From positions 648,501 through 712,500 of the forward strand of contig NZ_CP039457.1 in NCBI RefSeq assembly GCF_004843545.1: a stretch of 64,000 nt of DNA, in the 5' to 3' direction. Each line of letters begins with the position of its first letter. The first letter of the stretch is position 1. The translations under genes and the position numbers were made by a program. A model generated the notes under the pieces. It worked only from the letters and a program-made list of their open reading frames with translations. It was not told the DNA's origin and made no database searches. Positions 31,944 to 41,105 of this stretch are shown piece after piece. The DNA comes from Streptococcus pasteurianus. GTDB taxonomy: Bacteria > Bacillota > Bacilli > Lactobacillales > Streptococcaceae.

Positions 31944-33587
31944 ATGGTAACACGTAATCAATTTTCAACTTTGGAAATGCGCAAAGCAAGTCCATATTTT
32001 TCTGCATTAAAAACTATTGTCGAAACAGCATTTTATGAGAATCAGGTCATTTCAATTAAGACTTTAGAAGAGGCTTATCAATTGGCATCGAATGCTGCTG
32101 GAACAGTGATTCTGGACATGCCTGTCATTCACACAAAAGAACTTGGCTTGCCGTCCTATGCTCGAGTTTTATTGACAAATTCGGGAGCTGTGGTTGGTAG
32201 AACAGCTAAGGCACGTCGTATTTATGGCTTGGATTCAGATGAAGATGAGCGCTTGTTATCCATTGTGCGAAGTGCGGTTTATCAAGCCCATAGTCGCAAA
32301 TTCTATAAAGCAGATGCTATTGTTGGTTTGGATGAAGAGTTTATGGTACGTGCACATTTGATGGTGCCTGAGGAAGAAATCAACAATCTCTATTCATGGT
32401 TGCTTAATTTTCAGATTTTAGATGAAGAATTTAAAAATCGTTTAAAAGTTTCTAAACGGTATGATGAAGATGATATTTTTGTCTTTTTTGATCCTAAATG
32501 GTCTCATCCAGATTATCCAGATGGTTTAGCTTATTTTGACACGAATCACAATTGTGTGGCTATTTTAGGTTTGAATTATTTTGGAGAATTGAAAAAAGCG
32601 ACATTAACGTTGGCTTGGGGAACAGCTGCACGCAATGGCTATGTTTCTTGCCACGGTGGTTTGAAAATTTTCCAAGGAAAAGAGGAAAAAAATGATTATG
32701 TTGCCTCTTTCTTTGGCTTATCTGGTTCAGGAAAATCAACGTTGACTCATGCTAAGCATAATGGAAAATACGATATCAAAGTGTTGCATGATGATGCCTT
32801 TATTATTTCTGAAAAAGATGGCTCATCCATTGCGCTAGAACCGTCTTATTTTGATAAGACCAACGATTATCCAACGGGACACCCAGAGCAAGACTTTTTC
32901 GTGACTGTTCAAAATTGTGGTGTGACGCTGGATGATAATGGTCGTCAAAAATTGATGACCGAGGATATTCGTAATGGGAACGGACGTACCGTAAAATCAC
33001 GTTTTGCAACGCCAAATCGTGTTGACCATATTGAGGAGCCAATTAATGCTATTTTTTGGATTATGAAAGACGATTCATTGCCACCTTTAATCAAAATTAA
33101 TGATTCACTCATGGCAGCGACAATGGGTTGTACATTGATGACAAAACGTTCAAGCGCTGAAAATATTGAAGGTAGCAAGCAATCATTGGTTATTGAACCA
33201 TTTGCAAATCCATTTAGGGTTTATCCTTTGGTCGAAGATTATCAAAAATTCCGTTCATTATTTGCTAGTGGTGTTGACTGTTATATCATTAATACGGGAT
33301 TTTACATGGGAAATGGTATTCCAAAAGAAGTTTCTTTAGATATCATTGAAAAAATTGTTGATGGCAATGTCGATTTTAAAGCTTTTGGCCCCATTGAAGG
33401 CTTTGAATATTTGGCATTAGAGGACTATCCTGTCCACCGTTTTGATGCTAAATATAAACAATTGATTCGTTCGCGGATGCAAATTCGTTTGAATTTTCTA
33501 TTGTCTTTTAATCAAAACAATCCTAAACTAGCTCTGCCTGTTGAAGCTATCTCACGTTTGGAACGAGTTATTAACAATTTAAAATAA
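31944..33587 (+). CDS. pckA: Phosphoenolpyruvate carboxykinase (ATP type)
   Basis: The 547-residue protein belongs to the ATP-dependent PEP carboxykinase family: kinase-1a P-loop GLSGSGKST near residue 257, kinase-2-like LHDDAFI, an RFATPNRVDHIEEP segment and the C-terminal NTGFYMGNG. It interconverts oxaloacetate and PEP; in a fermentative streptococcus it may supply oxaloacetate for aspartate by CO2 fixation or feed gluconeogenesis. Most streptococci lack it, so it is a useful taxonomic hint. Ribosome site AGGAGG. Repression by CcpA is predicted from the cre site. Confidence 0.9.
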   Translation: MVTRNQFSTLEMRKASPYFSALKTIVETAFYENQVISIKTLEEAYQLASNAAGTVILDMPVIHTKELGLPSYARVLLTNSGAVVGRTAKARRIYGLDSDEDERLLSIVRSAVYQAHSRKFYKADAIVGLDEEFMVRAHLMVPEEEINNLYSWLLNFQILDEEFKNRLKVSKRYDEDDIFVFFDPKWSHPDYPDGLAYFDTNHNCVAILGLNYFGELKKATLTLAWGTAARNGYVSCHGGLKIFQGKEEKNDYVASFFGLSGSGKSTLTHAKHNGKYDIKVLHDDAFIISEKDGSSIALEPSYFDKTNDYPTGHPEQDFFVTVQNCGVTLDDNGRQKLMTEDIRNGNGRTVKSRFATPNRVDHIEEPINAIFWIMKDDSLPPLIKINDSLMAATMGCTLMTKRSSAENIEGSKQSLVIEPFANPFRVYPLVEDYQKFRSLFASGVDCYIINTGFYMGNGIPKEVSLDIIEKIVDGNVDFKAFGPIEGFEYLALEDYPVHRFDAKYKQLIRSRMQIRLNFLLSFNQNNPKLALPVEAISRLERVINNLK

Positions 33588-33621
33588 GGTCATATTCTTA
33601 CAAAAACTATTTCTTCGATGA

Positions 33622-33649
33622 AAAAGTATCCCTAGCGGGTACTTTTTTT
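33622..33649 (+). terminator. Terminator after pckA
   Basis: AAAAGTATCCC and GGGTACTTTT pair around TAGC, followed by T's. Confidence 0.88.
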
Positions 33650-33843
33650 GATATTTATTCAATAAAAATACAATATTTATCTAATGGTTATAAACTAGGT
33701 AATTCTTATCATTTATCACATTATTTGTCAATAAATCTGACTATAAACATTTCATACATACACCTATAACTATAAAACGTGATAAAAATAAAAGAATTTT
33801 CAGAAAGATATTATTTTTTTAATAAACTTGTGTTTTAATATTT

Positions 33844-33870
33844 TTTATATTGACGAGCCGTCAATATAAA
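33844..33870. promoter_or_regulatory. 27-bp perfect palindrome upstream of surface-protein pseudogene
   Basis: TTTATATTGACG (33844-33855) and CGTCAATATAAA (33859-33870) pair perfectly around AGC. It lies 25 bp before the pseudogene ATG, next to GGGAGG. It could be an operator or a 5' stem-loop. The preceding 190 bp are AT-rich without other features. Confidence 0.65.
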
Positions 33871-33894
33871 ATAACCATTTTGGGAGGTTTATTA

Positions 33895-34394
33895 TGGATA
33901 AGAGAGAGATTCTCTTTTAGAAAGTACAAGGTCGGACTAGTTTCAGTCCTTGTGGGAGCTGTCAAAAGTAGCAGGATTAAGTCAAACAGACTCTGCTTCT
34001 AATATTGAGCAAGTGGTGTTGAAAGCATGGCGACAGCTAATGCAACAGCAGCTTCTAAAGTACAGGAGACAGTATCAGAAGAAGCTCTTGATATTCCAAA
34101 AGAAGAAACTCTCATTCCTTTCCTGAAGAGATCATCAAACCAGAAACACCACCGAAAGTGGAACCGCAGGTCAGTGAAAACGAGAAAGGAGGAGAGGTAG
34201 CTGCCCTAGGGGTCGTAACCGTTCATAAAGAAGTTAAAGCTTCAACTCCTGCTAAACCTTTGGCAAGTTCAAAAGCAACCGACGAGCTCCCTCAAACATC
34301 AAGCGTTACACAAAATTATCTTCTTGCTCTCGGTTTTGCTTTAGTGACACTAACAGCAGGCATTTGGAAACGAAGAAAAGTCTCTAAAGACTAA
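33895..34394 (+). pseudogene. LPXTG surface protein, collapsed remnant
   Basis: The 5' end encodes a YSIRK-type signal peptide (FSFRKYKVGLVSVLVGA) but in the wrong register: the frame from ATG 33895 stops at a TAG near 33919, because two bases are missing from an AG repeat (AAGAGAGAGATTC). Further shifts follow. The 3' end (from about 34158) is intact as an anchor: DELPQTS sortase motif, hydrophobic helix, and basic tail KRRKVSKD. Nearly the whole exposed region has been deleted. Originally a sortase-anchored adhesin or enzyme; its identity is lost. Confidence 0.8.
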
Positions 34395-34426
34395 TAAATT
34401 TAAGTTTAGTCATCCCTTCCTCTAAC

Positions 34427-34473
34427 AAAAAAAGCACATCTGAAAGAGAACATTCTCAATCGGGTGTGCTTTT
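34427..34473. terminator. Bidirectional terminator
   Basis: AAAAAGCACA and TGTGCTTTTT form the outer stem, with an inner GAGAACATTCTC. It separates the surface-protein relic and the convergent helicase gene. Confidence 0.88.
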
Positions 34474-34489
34474 TGAGTGTATTGAAGGC

Positions 34490-35575
34490 TTATTTTTTCA
34501 AATGAAGTCCTTGATTTTTAAGATAAACTTCTGAGACTTGAGCGTATTTTTTTAGTTTTTTCAATTCTTCTTTGTGCGTAATGAAAGTAATAACAACGCC
34601 AGCTTTTCCCATACGTCCAGTTCTTCCTGCACGATGAGTATAGACTTCTTTATCACGAGCGAGGTCAAAATTGATAACGTATTCGAGATTTTCAATATCA
34701 ATCCCACGGGCAACTAAATCAGTTGCCAACAGTAGTGAAATGTCATGATTTTTGAATTTTTCAAGAATGACTTTACGGAATTTGACATTAATATCAGAAG
34801 CCAAAGAAACAGCAGAAACACGATTAAATTGAAGACGTTCTTCAGTAGCTCCTAAATCTGAAAGACTGTTGAAAAAGACCAAGCCACGGAATTCTGGAAT
34901 ATTTGAAAATTTGCGGAGTAATTCAAGGCGGTCACGTTTATCGACGGTAATGTAATAATGAGCGATTTGTTCCAGCTTTTGGTCAGACAAATCAATCGTC
35001 AACGTATTTTCAGCGAGTGCGTCAGCGTCAACTTTATTAGTTGCACTCATGTAAACCATTTGGTGGTCACGTGGAACACGGTTGATGATATTTTCAACAA
35101 AATGATATTGAGAGTCACCTAGTAATTCATCAAATTCATCCAAAACGATTGTGTCAACGTTCATCATTTTGATTTTTTTGAGCTTGACTAACTCGAAAAC
35201 ACGCCCAGGTGTTCCGATAAGAATTTCTGGACCTTTTTTCAAACGTTCGATTTGACGTTTTTGACTAGAACCAGAAATGAATAGCTGTGCTGTAAGATTT
35301 AGAGGCTCAGCCCATGTTTTAGTTACCTCAAAAATTTGCCCTGCTAGTTCGGTATTTGGTGCTAAAATCAATAATTGTTGTGATTTTTTGGGTGTCACAT
35401 TTAAAAGTGTTGGAAAAAGATAAGCTAGTGTCTTACCTGTACCAGTTGGGCTGACACCAAGGACATTATCACCTTGTGAAATAGGCTCGAAAATTTGTTT
35501 TTGAATAGCTGTTAGCTCGCTAAATTTCAGATTAGCTAACTGCTCTCGCCAGACTTGTGGAAATTGTGAAATCAT
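34490..35575 (-). CDS. DEAD-box-family RNA helicase with DEFD motif II
   Basis: The 361-residue protein has the helicase core motifs: Q-motif region ELTAIQKQIF, motif I PTGTGKT near residue 44, Ib GTPGR, motif II read as LDEFDELL (DEFD instead of DEAD), motif III SAT, motif V ATDLVARGIDI and motif VI HRAGRTGRMG. There is no long C-terminal extension, so it resembles small accessory helicases like Bacillus YfmL, which help ribosome assembly. RBS AAGGAAA. Promoter TATAAT is visible upstream on its strand. Exact orthology unsure. Confidence 0.88.
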   Translation of the reverse strand: MISQFPQVWREQLANLKFSELTAIQKQIFEPISQGDNVLGVSPTGTGKTLAYLFPTLLNVTPKKSQQLLILAPNTELAGQIFEVTKTWAEPLNLTAQLFISGSSQKRQIERLKKGPEILIGTPGRVFELVKLKKIKMMNVDTIVLDEFDELLGDSQYHFVENIINRVPRDHQMVYMSATNKVDADALAENTLTIDLSDQKLEQIAHYYITVDKRDRLELLRKFSNIPEFRGLVFFNSLSDLGATEERLQFNRVSAVSLASDINVKFRKVILEKFKNHDISLLLATDLVARGIDIENLEYVINFDLARDKEVYTHRAGRTGRMGKAGVVITFITHKEELKKLKKYAQVSEVYLKNQGLHLKK

Positions 35576-35727
35576 AAGTTTCCTTTTCTATGTTTGTAAT
35601 CTTCACCTATTATAACATAGAAAGGGAATCTTTTTTTATTTCGTGAATAAGTAAGAGTTTTCAGCATTTAAAAAATGGTAAAAATGTAGTAGAATAGATA
35701 GGAAATATTTTTGATTTGGAGTAATAA

Positions 35728-36348
35728 ATGCGTAAAAAACCTATTATTATTGGTGTGACTGGTGGCTCTGGTGGTGGAAAAACCAGTGTTTCAAAGGCTA
35801 TTTTGGCGAATTTTAAAGACCAAAAGATTGCGATGATTCAACATGATTCTTACTATAAAGACCAAAGTCATCTGACATTTGAAGAACGCGTGTCAACCAA
35901 TTATGACCACCCACTTGCTTTTGATACGGATTTGATGATTGAACACATCAATGAACTCATTGCAGGACGTCCTGTTGACATTCCAATTTATGATTACACA
36001 CAACATACGCGTAGCGAAAAAACATATCGCCAAGAACCACAAGATGTTTTTATTGTCGAAGGAATCTTGGTTCTTGAAGATAAACGCCTCCGTGATTTGA
36101 TGGATATTAAATTATTTGTTGACACTGATGACGATATCCGTATTATTCGCCGTATCAAACGTGATATGGAAGAACGTGGACGTAGTCTTGACAGCGTTAT
36201 TGACCAATACACATCAGTTGTTAAGCCAATGTACCACCAATTCATCGAACCAACAAAACGCTATGCAGACATTATCATCCCAGAAGGAGCATCAAACGTT
36301 GTCGCTATCGACCTTATCAACACTAAAATCGCAACTATTTTAGAATGA
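35728..36348 (+). CDS. udk: Uridine kinase
   Basis: The 206-residue kinase has the P-loop GGSGGGKTS at residues 12-20, HDSYYKD for nucleoside binding, [11 protein letters not shown] and the lid region [13 protein letters not shown]. It phosphorylates uridine and cytidine to UMP and CMP with ATP or GTP in pyrimidine salvage. Length is standard. It is divergent from the helicase gene and ends at its own terminator. Confidence 0.96.
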   Translation: MRKKPIIIGVTGGSGGGKTSVSKAILANFKDQKIAMIQHDSYYKDQSHLTFEERVSTNYDHPLAFDTDLMIEHINELIAGRPVDIPIYDYTQHTRSEKTYRQEPQDVFIVEGILVLEDKRLRDLMDIKLFVDTDDDIRIIRRIKRDMEERGRSLDSVIDQYTSVVKPMYHQFIEPTKRYADIIIPEGASNVVAIDLINTKIATILE

Positions 36349-36369
36349 TTTGTAGTGAATAGAGAATCT

Positions 36370-36398
36370 AGCCACCAAACTAAGCTTGGTGGCTTTTT
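36370..36398 (+). terminator. Terminator after udk
   Basis: AGCCACCAA pairs with TTGGTGGCT around ACTAAGC, followed by TTTT. Confidence 0.9.
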
Positions 36399-36465
36399 AT
36401 AACCAATCAACAGAAAGATTCTCTTTTTCAGCTAAATTATCAACTATTTAGTAAAAATCCCAGAA

Positions 36466-36532
36466 AGTATTCAGAAAATTTATTTTATTTGGATTATTCT
36501 GTTGACTTTTATTCTAGAAAAGAGTATTATGT
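36466..36532 (+). promoter_or_regulatory. leu operon promoter with CodY box
   Basis: AGTATTCAGAAAATT (36466-36480) matches the CodY box AATTTTCWGAAAATT at 13 of 15 positions. The promoter follows: TTGACT (36504-36509), 17 bp, TATTAT (36527-36532). CodY senses branched-chain amino acids (and in streptococci mainly these rather than GTP), so repression in leucine/isoleucine plenty is expected. Confidence 0.72.
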
Positions 36533-36566
36533 AAAAAAACGAAAAACATCGAAGGGAATTAAGTCA

Positions 36567-36614
36567 ATGACATTCGCAAATATGACAGTCTTGCTATTGC
36601 GTAATGAGGGCTAG
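36567..36614 (+). CDS. leuL: Leucine leader peptide
   Basis: A 15-residue frame, MTFANMTVLLLRNEG, starts 10 bp after GAAGGGA and ends with TAG at 36612-36614. Three leucine codons in a row (TTG CTA TTG) sit near its end. The stretch after it folds into alternative hairpins ending in a terminator, so the peptide should act as the sensor of charged leucine tRNA in transcription attenuation of leuABCD. Ribosome stalling at the leucine codons would favour the antiterminator. Confidence 0.82.
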   Translation: MTFANMTVLLLRNEG

Positions 36615-36694
36615 TGCATGAAAGCATTAGTCCTGTTTGGCTTACCAAGCGGGATAAAAAACATCTCGCTTGTCCGTGAGATGTTTTTATTTTT
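36611..36694 (+). promoter_or_regulatory. leu attenuator (protector, antiterminator, terminator)
   Basis: Three competing hairpins: CTAGTGC/GCATTAG (36611-36630), overlapping the leader stop; CAAGCGGGAT with ATCTCGCTTG (about 36646-36671) as antiterminator; and ACATCTC (36661-36667) with GAGATGT (36678-36684) plus a T-run as terminator. The last two are mutually exclusive because they share ATCTC. Confidence 0.82.
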
Positions 36695-36732
36695 ATCTTA
36701 ATGATTTTGTTAATAATTAGAAAGAGGTTATT

Positions 36733-38295
36733 ATGCGTAAAGTTGAATTCCTTGATACTACTCTTCGTGATGGCGAACAAACACCAGGTATTAATTTTTC
36801 AATCAAAGAAAAAGTAGCAATTGCCAAACAGCTTGAAAAATGGGGTATTGCTTCAATTGAAGCTGGTTTTCCAGCAGCTAGTCCTGATTCATTTGAAGCG
36901 GTTCGTCAAATTTCAGCAGCAATGACAACAACTGCGGTGTCAGGTTTAGCACGTTCTGTGAAATCAGATATTGATGCTTGTTATGAAGCATTGAAAGATG
37001 CTAAATACCCACAATGTCACGTGTTCATTGCAACAAGTCCTATTCATCGTGAATATAAATTGAAAAAAACAAAAGAAGAAATTCTTGATATTATCAAAGA
37101 ACATGTAACTTATGCACGTAGTAAATTTGATGTGGTCGAATTTTCTCCAGAAGATGCAACTCGTACAGAACTTGATTATCTTCTCCAAGTTGTTCAGACA
37201 GCGGTTGATGCTGGCGCAACTTACATCAATATTCCTGATACGGTTGGTTTCACAACGCCAGAGGAATATGGTAACATCTTCAAATATTTGATTGAAAATA
37301 CAAAATCAGACCGCGAGATTATCTTCAGTCCACATTGTCATGATGACCTTGGAATGGCGACAGCCAACACTTTAGCAGCTATCAAAAATGGTGCTGGACG
37401 CGTTGAAGGGACAGTCAATGGTATTGGTGAACGTGCTGGAAATGTGGCACTTGAAGAGATTGCAGTAGCTCTTAATATCCGTGAAGATTATTATCAAGCG
37501 ACATCTGATATTGTCCTTAACGAAACGGTCAATACGTCTGAATTGATTTCACGCTTCTCAGGAATTTCAATTCCTAAGAACAAAGCTGTGGTTGGCGGAA
37601 ATGCCTTCTCACATGAATCTGGTATTCACCAAGATGGTGTGCTTAAAAATCCACTCACTTATGAAATTATCACGCCAGAGCTTGTCGGAGTCAAACACAA
37701 CTCGCTTCCGCTTGGTAAACTTTCAGGTCGTCATGCTTTCGTTGAAAAATTGAAAGAACTCGAACTTGCTTTCGAAGAATCAGAAATTGCAACGCTATTT
37801 GGCAAATTTAAAAAATTGGCTGATAAGAAACATGAAATTACAGATGCTGATATCAGAGCTTTGGTTGCTGGAACAGCAATTGAAAATCCAGAAGGCTTCC
37901 ACTTTGGCGATTTGAAATTAACATCAAATGCTGATGATACGGTGACAGCCGAAGTACTTATGGTAAACGCTGACGGTGAAGAAGTTGAAGTTATTGCAAA
38001 TGGAAAAGGTTCTGTTGAAGCTATCTATAACGCTGTCGATAAATTCTTCAATCAAACTGTCCGCCTTCTCAGCTACACAATGGATGCTGTAACAGACGGT
38101 ATTGATTCACAAGCGCGTGTGTCTGTTTCAATTGAAAATGTTGATACAGGAACAATTTTTAACGCATCTGGTATTGATTTTGATGTGCTTAAAGCAGGTG
38201 CCATTGCTTATGTCAATGCGAATGCTTTTGTTCAAAAAGAAAATGCTGGTGAAATTGGCAAAGCCGTTTCATTCCGTGATGTGCCAACTAATTAA
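36733..38295 (+). CDS. leuA: 2-isopropylmalate synthase
   Basis: The 520-residue enzyme condenses 2-oxoisovalerate with acetyl-CoA, the first committed step to leucine. It shows the family's FLDTTLRDGEQTPG start with the metal-binding Asp, the HCHDDLGMATANT motif with metal-ligand histidines, GTVNGIGERAGN, and a C-terminal regulatory domain for leucine feedback (about 390-520). RBS GAGG. It is the first structural gene of leuABCD, behind a CodY box and attenuator. Intact and of typical bacterial length. Confidence 0.97.
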   Translation: MRKVEFLDTTLRDGEQTPGINFSIKEKVAIAKQLEKWGIASIEAGFPAASPDSFEAVRQISAAMTTTAVSGLARSVKSDIDACYEALKDAKYPQCHVFIATSPIHREYKLKKTKEEILDIIKEHVTYARSKFDVVEFSPEDATRTELDYLLQVVQTAVDAGATYINIPDTVGFTTPEEYGNIFKYLIENTKSDREIIFSPHCHDDLGMATANTLAAIKNGAGRVEGTVNGIGERAGNVALEEIAVALNIREDYYQATSDIVLNETVNTSELISRFSGISIPKNKAVVGGNAFSHESGIHQDGVLKNPLTYEIITPELVGVKHNSLPLGKLSGRHAFVEKLKELELAFEESEIATLFGKFKKLADKKHEITDADIRALVAGTAIENPEGFHFGDLKLTSNADDTVTAEVLMVNADGEEVEVIANGKGSVEAIYNAVDKFFNQTVRLLSYTMDAVTDGIDSQARVSVSIENVDTGTIFNASGIDFDVLKAGAIAYVNANAFVQKENAGEIGKAVSFRDVPTN

Positions 38296-38300
38296 ATAAG

Positions 38301-38349
38301 AAAGGAATTTATAGAGAAGCAACGATGTTGCTTGCGGTATCTCATTATG
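38301..38349 (+). promoter_or_regulatory. Hairpin between ribosome site and leuB start
   Basis: AAAGGAATT (38301-38309) is the only good Shine-Dalgarno before leuB, but it lies about 40 nt from the ATG (38347). Between them a hairpin AAGCAAC-GAT-GTTGCTT (38317-38333), extended by GAG/CTC (38314-38316/38341-38343), would fold away most of the gap and bring the site close to the ATG. Confidence 0.55.
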
Positions 38350-39384
38350 ACGAAAAAAATTGTTACACTTGCTGGTGATGGTATTGGTCCAGAAATTATG
38401 GCAGCAGGCTTAGAAGTCCTTGAAGCTGTGGCTTCAAAAATTAATTTTGATTATGACATTGATGCAAAACCTTTTGGTGGCGCAGGAATTGATGCCAATG
38501 GTCATCCACTACCAAAAGAAACTTTGGATGCGGCAAAATCAGCTGATGCGATTTTATTAGCTGCCATTGGTGGTCCAAAGTATGATAACGCTCCTGTTCG
38601 TCCAGAACAAGGCTTGCTTGCCATTCGTAAGGAATTAAATTTGTTTGCAAATATCAGACCTGTTCGTATCTTTGATGCGTTGAAACATTTGTCGCCTTTG
38701 AAACTTGAACGTATTGAAGGAGTAGACTTTGTTGTTGTCCGTGAGTTAACAGGTGGTATCTATTTTGGTGAACATCAATTACAAGATGAATCAGCACGTG
38801 ATATCAATGACTATTCAGCGCAGGAAATCCGCCGTATTATTCGCAAGGCATTTGAATTGGCACGACTTCGCGGCAAAAAAGTGACAAGCATTGATAAACA
38901 AAATGTCTTGGCGACTTCAAAATTATGGCGTAAAGTTGCTGAAGAAGTAGCCTTAGAATTTCCAGATGTCACGTTGGAACATCAATTGGTGGATAGCGCA
39001 GCCATGATTATGATTACAAATCCATCACGCTTTGACGTTGTGGTTACGGAAAATCTTTTTGGTGATATTTTGTCTGATGAATCAAGCGTGCTTCCAGGCA
39101 CACTTGGTGTTATGCCATCAGCTAGCCATTCAGAAAATGGACCAAGCCTTTATGAGCCGATTCACGGTTCAGCTCCAGATATTGCTGGACAAGGCATTGC
39201 CAATCCTGTCAGCATGATTTTATCTGTTGCTATGATGTTGCGTGAAAGTTTTGGTGAAGTAGCTGGTGCAGAACTTATTGAAAATGCGGTTGATAAGACA
39301 TTCAATCAAGGCATTTTAACACGTGATTTAGGCGGTAAAGCTTCAACAGCTGAAATGACCGCAGCTATTATTGCAAATCTATGA
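38347..39384 (+). CDS. leuB: 3-isopropylmalate dehydrogenase
   Basis: I use ATG 38347 (MTKKIVTLAGDGIGPEIM), giving 345 residues; a longer TTG frame would start inside a hairpin. The enzyme oxidises and decarboxylates 3-isopropylmalate with NAD. Family signatures: GDGIGPEI, the arginines of the IRPVRIFDAL region, VVRELTGGIYFGE, and NLFGDILSDESS with the metal-binding aspartates. The leuB stop overlaps the next gene by ATGA. Confidence 0.96.
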   Translation: MTKKIVTLAGDGIGPEIMAAGLEVLEAVASKINFDYDIDAKPFGGAGIDANGHPLPKETLDAAKSADAILLAAIGGPKYDNAPVRPEQGLLAIRKELNLFANIRPVRIFDALKHLSPLKLERIEGVDFVVVRELTGGIYFGEHQLQDESARDINDYSAQEIRRIIRKAFELARLRGKKVTSIDKQNVLATSKLWRKVAEEVALEFPDVTLEHQLVDSAAMIMITNPSRFDVVVTENLFGDILSDESSVLPGTLGVMPSASHSENGPSLYEPIHGSAPDIAGQGIANPVSMILSVAMMLRESFGEVAGAELIENAVDKTFNQGILTRDLGGKASTAEMTAAIIANL

Positions 39385-39659
39385 CTTTAAAAGAATTAGC
39401 GCTTCTCATTTTCGTTTTTTGGAATGTTTTGACCTTTCTGACTTATGGTATTGATAAAAAGAAAGCAGAGCATGGACGTTGGCGAATTTCAGAGAAAACA
39501 TTGCTTTTAGAGAGTATCTTATTTGGTGGAATCGGTGCTTTTCTTGGTGGAAAAATCTTTCATCATAAAACTTTGAAATGGTACTTTAAAGCTTGTTGGT
39601 CTTTGGGAATGGTGATTGATATTGCGGTTTTATACTGGTATATCGTCATTTGGAAATAG
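39381..39659 (+). CDS. DUF1294 small membrane protein
   Basis: The 92-residue protein has an N-terminal membrane helix (ALLIFVFWNVLTFLTYG), the DUF1294 hallmark DKKKAEHGRWRISEKTLL, a Gly-rich helix (LFGGIGAFLGGKIFHHKT) and a C-terminal membrane helix. Function of the family is unknown. It overlaps leuB by ATGA and lies 45 bp before leuC, so it is transcribed with the leucine genes and probably translationally coupled to leuB. Confidence 0.85.
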   Translation: MTLKELALLIFVFWNVLTFLTYGIDKKKAEHGRWRISEKTLLLESILFGGIGAFLGGKIFHHKTLKWYFKACWSLGMVIDIAVLYWYIVIWK

Positions 39660-39704
39660 TAGCTAACTAGAAAATGAAATAGTGAGAAGAATTTGGAGGA
39701 TGAA

Positions 39705-41093
39705 ATGAGCGGAAAATCGATTTTTGATAAGCTTTGGGAACGCCATGTGGTTACTGGTGAAGAAGGCGAACCACAACTTATGTATGTTGACCAGCACTAT
39801 ATTCATGAAGTAACAAGTCCGCAGGCATTCCAAGGACTTAGAGATGCGGGTCGTAAAGTACGTCGTCCAGATTTAACGTTTGGAACGACTGACCACAATG
39901 TTCCAACGGTAGATATTTTCAATATTCGTGACTTGGTGTCAAAAAATCAAATTGATACCCTTGCTCGAAATGTTAAAGACTTTGGCATTGATGCGGCAAC
40001 GCATGGAACAGAACGCCAAGGGATTGTTCATATGGTAGGTCCAGAAACAGGACGTAGTCAACCTGGTAAATTTGTTGTCTGCGGGGACAGCCATACGGCA
40101 ACTCACGGTGCTTTTGGAGCAATTGCCTTTGGTATCGGAACATCCGAAGTGGAGCACGTTTTTGCAACACAGTGCATTTGGCAAGTAAAACCGAAGAAAA
40201 TGAAAGTTGAATTTGTCGGCAAACCACAAAAAGGTGTTTATTCAAAAGACTTTATCCTTGCTTTGATTGCTCAATATGGTGTTGATGCTGGTGTAGGCTA
40301 TGCGGTTGAGTATTGTGGTGAAGCCATTGATGCTCTCTCAATGGACGAACGCATGACCATTGCAAACATGTCGATTGAATTTGGGGCAAAAATGGGCTTG
40401 ATGAATCCAGACCAAAAGACCTTTGATTACGTTAAAAGTCGTGAAGCGGCGCCTAAAGGTGATAAATTCGAGCAAGCGGTCGAAGATTGGAAAACATTGG
40501 TTTCTGACCCTGATGCCGAATATGATAAAGTTATTACCATTGATGTTTCAGGATTGGCACCAATGGTGACTTGGGGGACAAACCCTGAAATGGGTGTTGA
40601 ATTTGGCAAACCATTCCCAGAAATCAAAGACATGAATGATGAACGTGCTTATCATTATATGGACATTAAGCCTGGTGATAAAGCTGAAGATATTGATTTG
40701 GGTTACGTTTTCATTGGTTCTTGTACCAATGCACGTCTATCAGACCTTGAATTAGCAGCTAAGATTGTTAAGGGCAAACATATTTCACCGAATCTGACAG
40801 CTATTGTTGTTCCTGGTTCTCGTCCTGTTAGGAAAGAAGCAGAGCGACTAGGGCTTGATAAAATTTTCATGGATGCTGGTTTTGAATGGCGTGAGCCTGG
40901 TTGTTCAATGTGTCTTGGAATGAACCCAGATCATGTGCCAGAAGGTGTTCATTGTGCCTCAACAAGTAATCGTAACTTTGAAGGGCGTCAAGGTTTTGGA
41001 GCGCGTACACATCTTTGTAGCCCAGCTATGGCGGCAGCGGCAGCAATTGCTGGTAAATTCATCGATGTTCGCCAACTGTCAGAAGTTCAGTAA
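39705..41093 (+). CDS. leuC: 3-isopropylmalate dehydratase large subunit
   Basis: I choose ATG 39705 ([16 protein letters not shown]) behind TTGGAGGA, giving 462 residues. The aconitase-family subunit binds a [4Fe-4S] cluster: cysteines in [10 protein letters not shown] and in GCSMCLGMN, plus the N-terminal DHNVPT and [11 protein letters not shown] motifs. With LeuD it isomerises 2- to 3-isopropylmalate. Next gene starts 12 bp later. Confidence 0.96.
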   Translation: MSGKSIFDKLWERHVVTGEEGEPQLMYVDQHYIHEVTSPQAFQGLRDAGRKVRRPDLTFGTTDHNVPTVDIFNIRDLVSKNQIDTLARNVKDFGIDAATHGTERQGIVHMVGPETGRSQPGKFVVCGDSHTATHGAFGAIAFGIGTSEVEHVFATQCIWQVKPKKMKVEFVGKPQKGVYSKDFILALIAQYGVDAGVGYAVEYCGEAIDALSMDERMTIANMSIEFGAKMGLMNPDQKTFDYVKSREAAPKGDKFEQAVEDWKTLVSDPDAEYDKVITIDVSGLAPMVTWGTNPEMGVEFGKPFPEIKDMNDERAYHYMDIKPGDKAEDIDLGYVFIGSCTNARLSDLELAAKIVKGKHISPNLTAIVVPGSRPVRKEAERLGLDKIFMDAGFEWREPGCSMCLGMNPDHVPEGVHCASTSNRNFEGRQGFGARTHLCSPAMAAAAAIAGKFIDVRQLSEVQ

Positions 41094-41105
41094 AGGAGAG
41101 AGATA

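Noticed and set aside
36540..36732. T-box riboswitch upstream of leuA
   Set aside because: No T-box sequence (AGGGTGGNACCGCG) or specifier stem is present; a leader peptide with Leu codons explains the region better.
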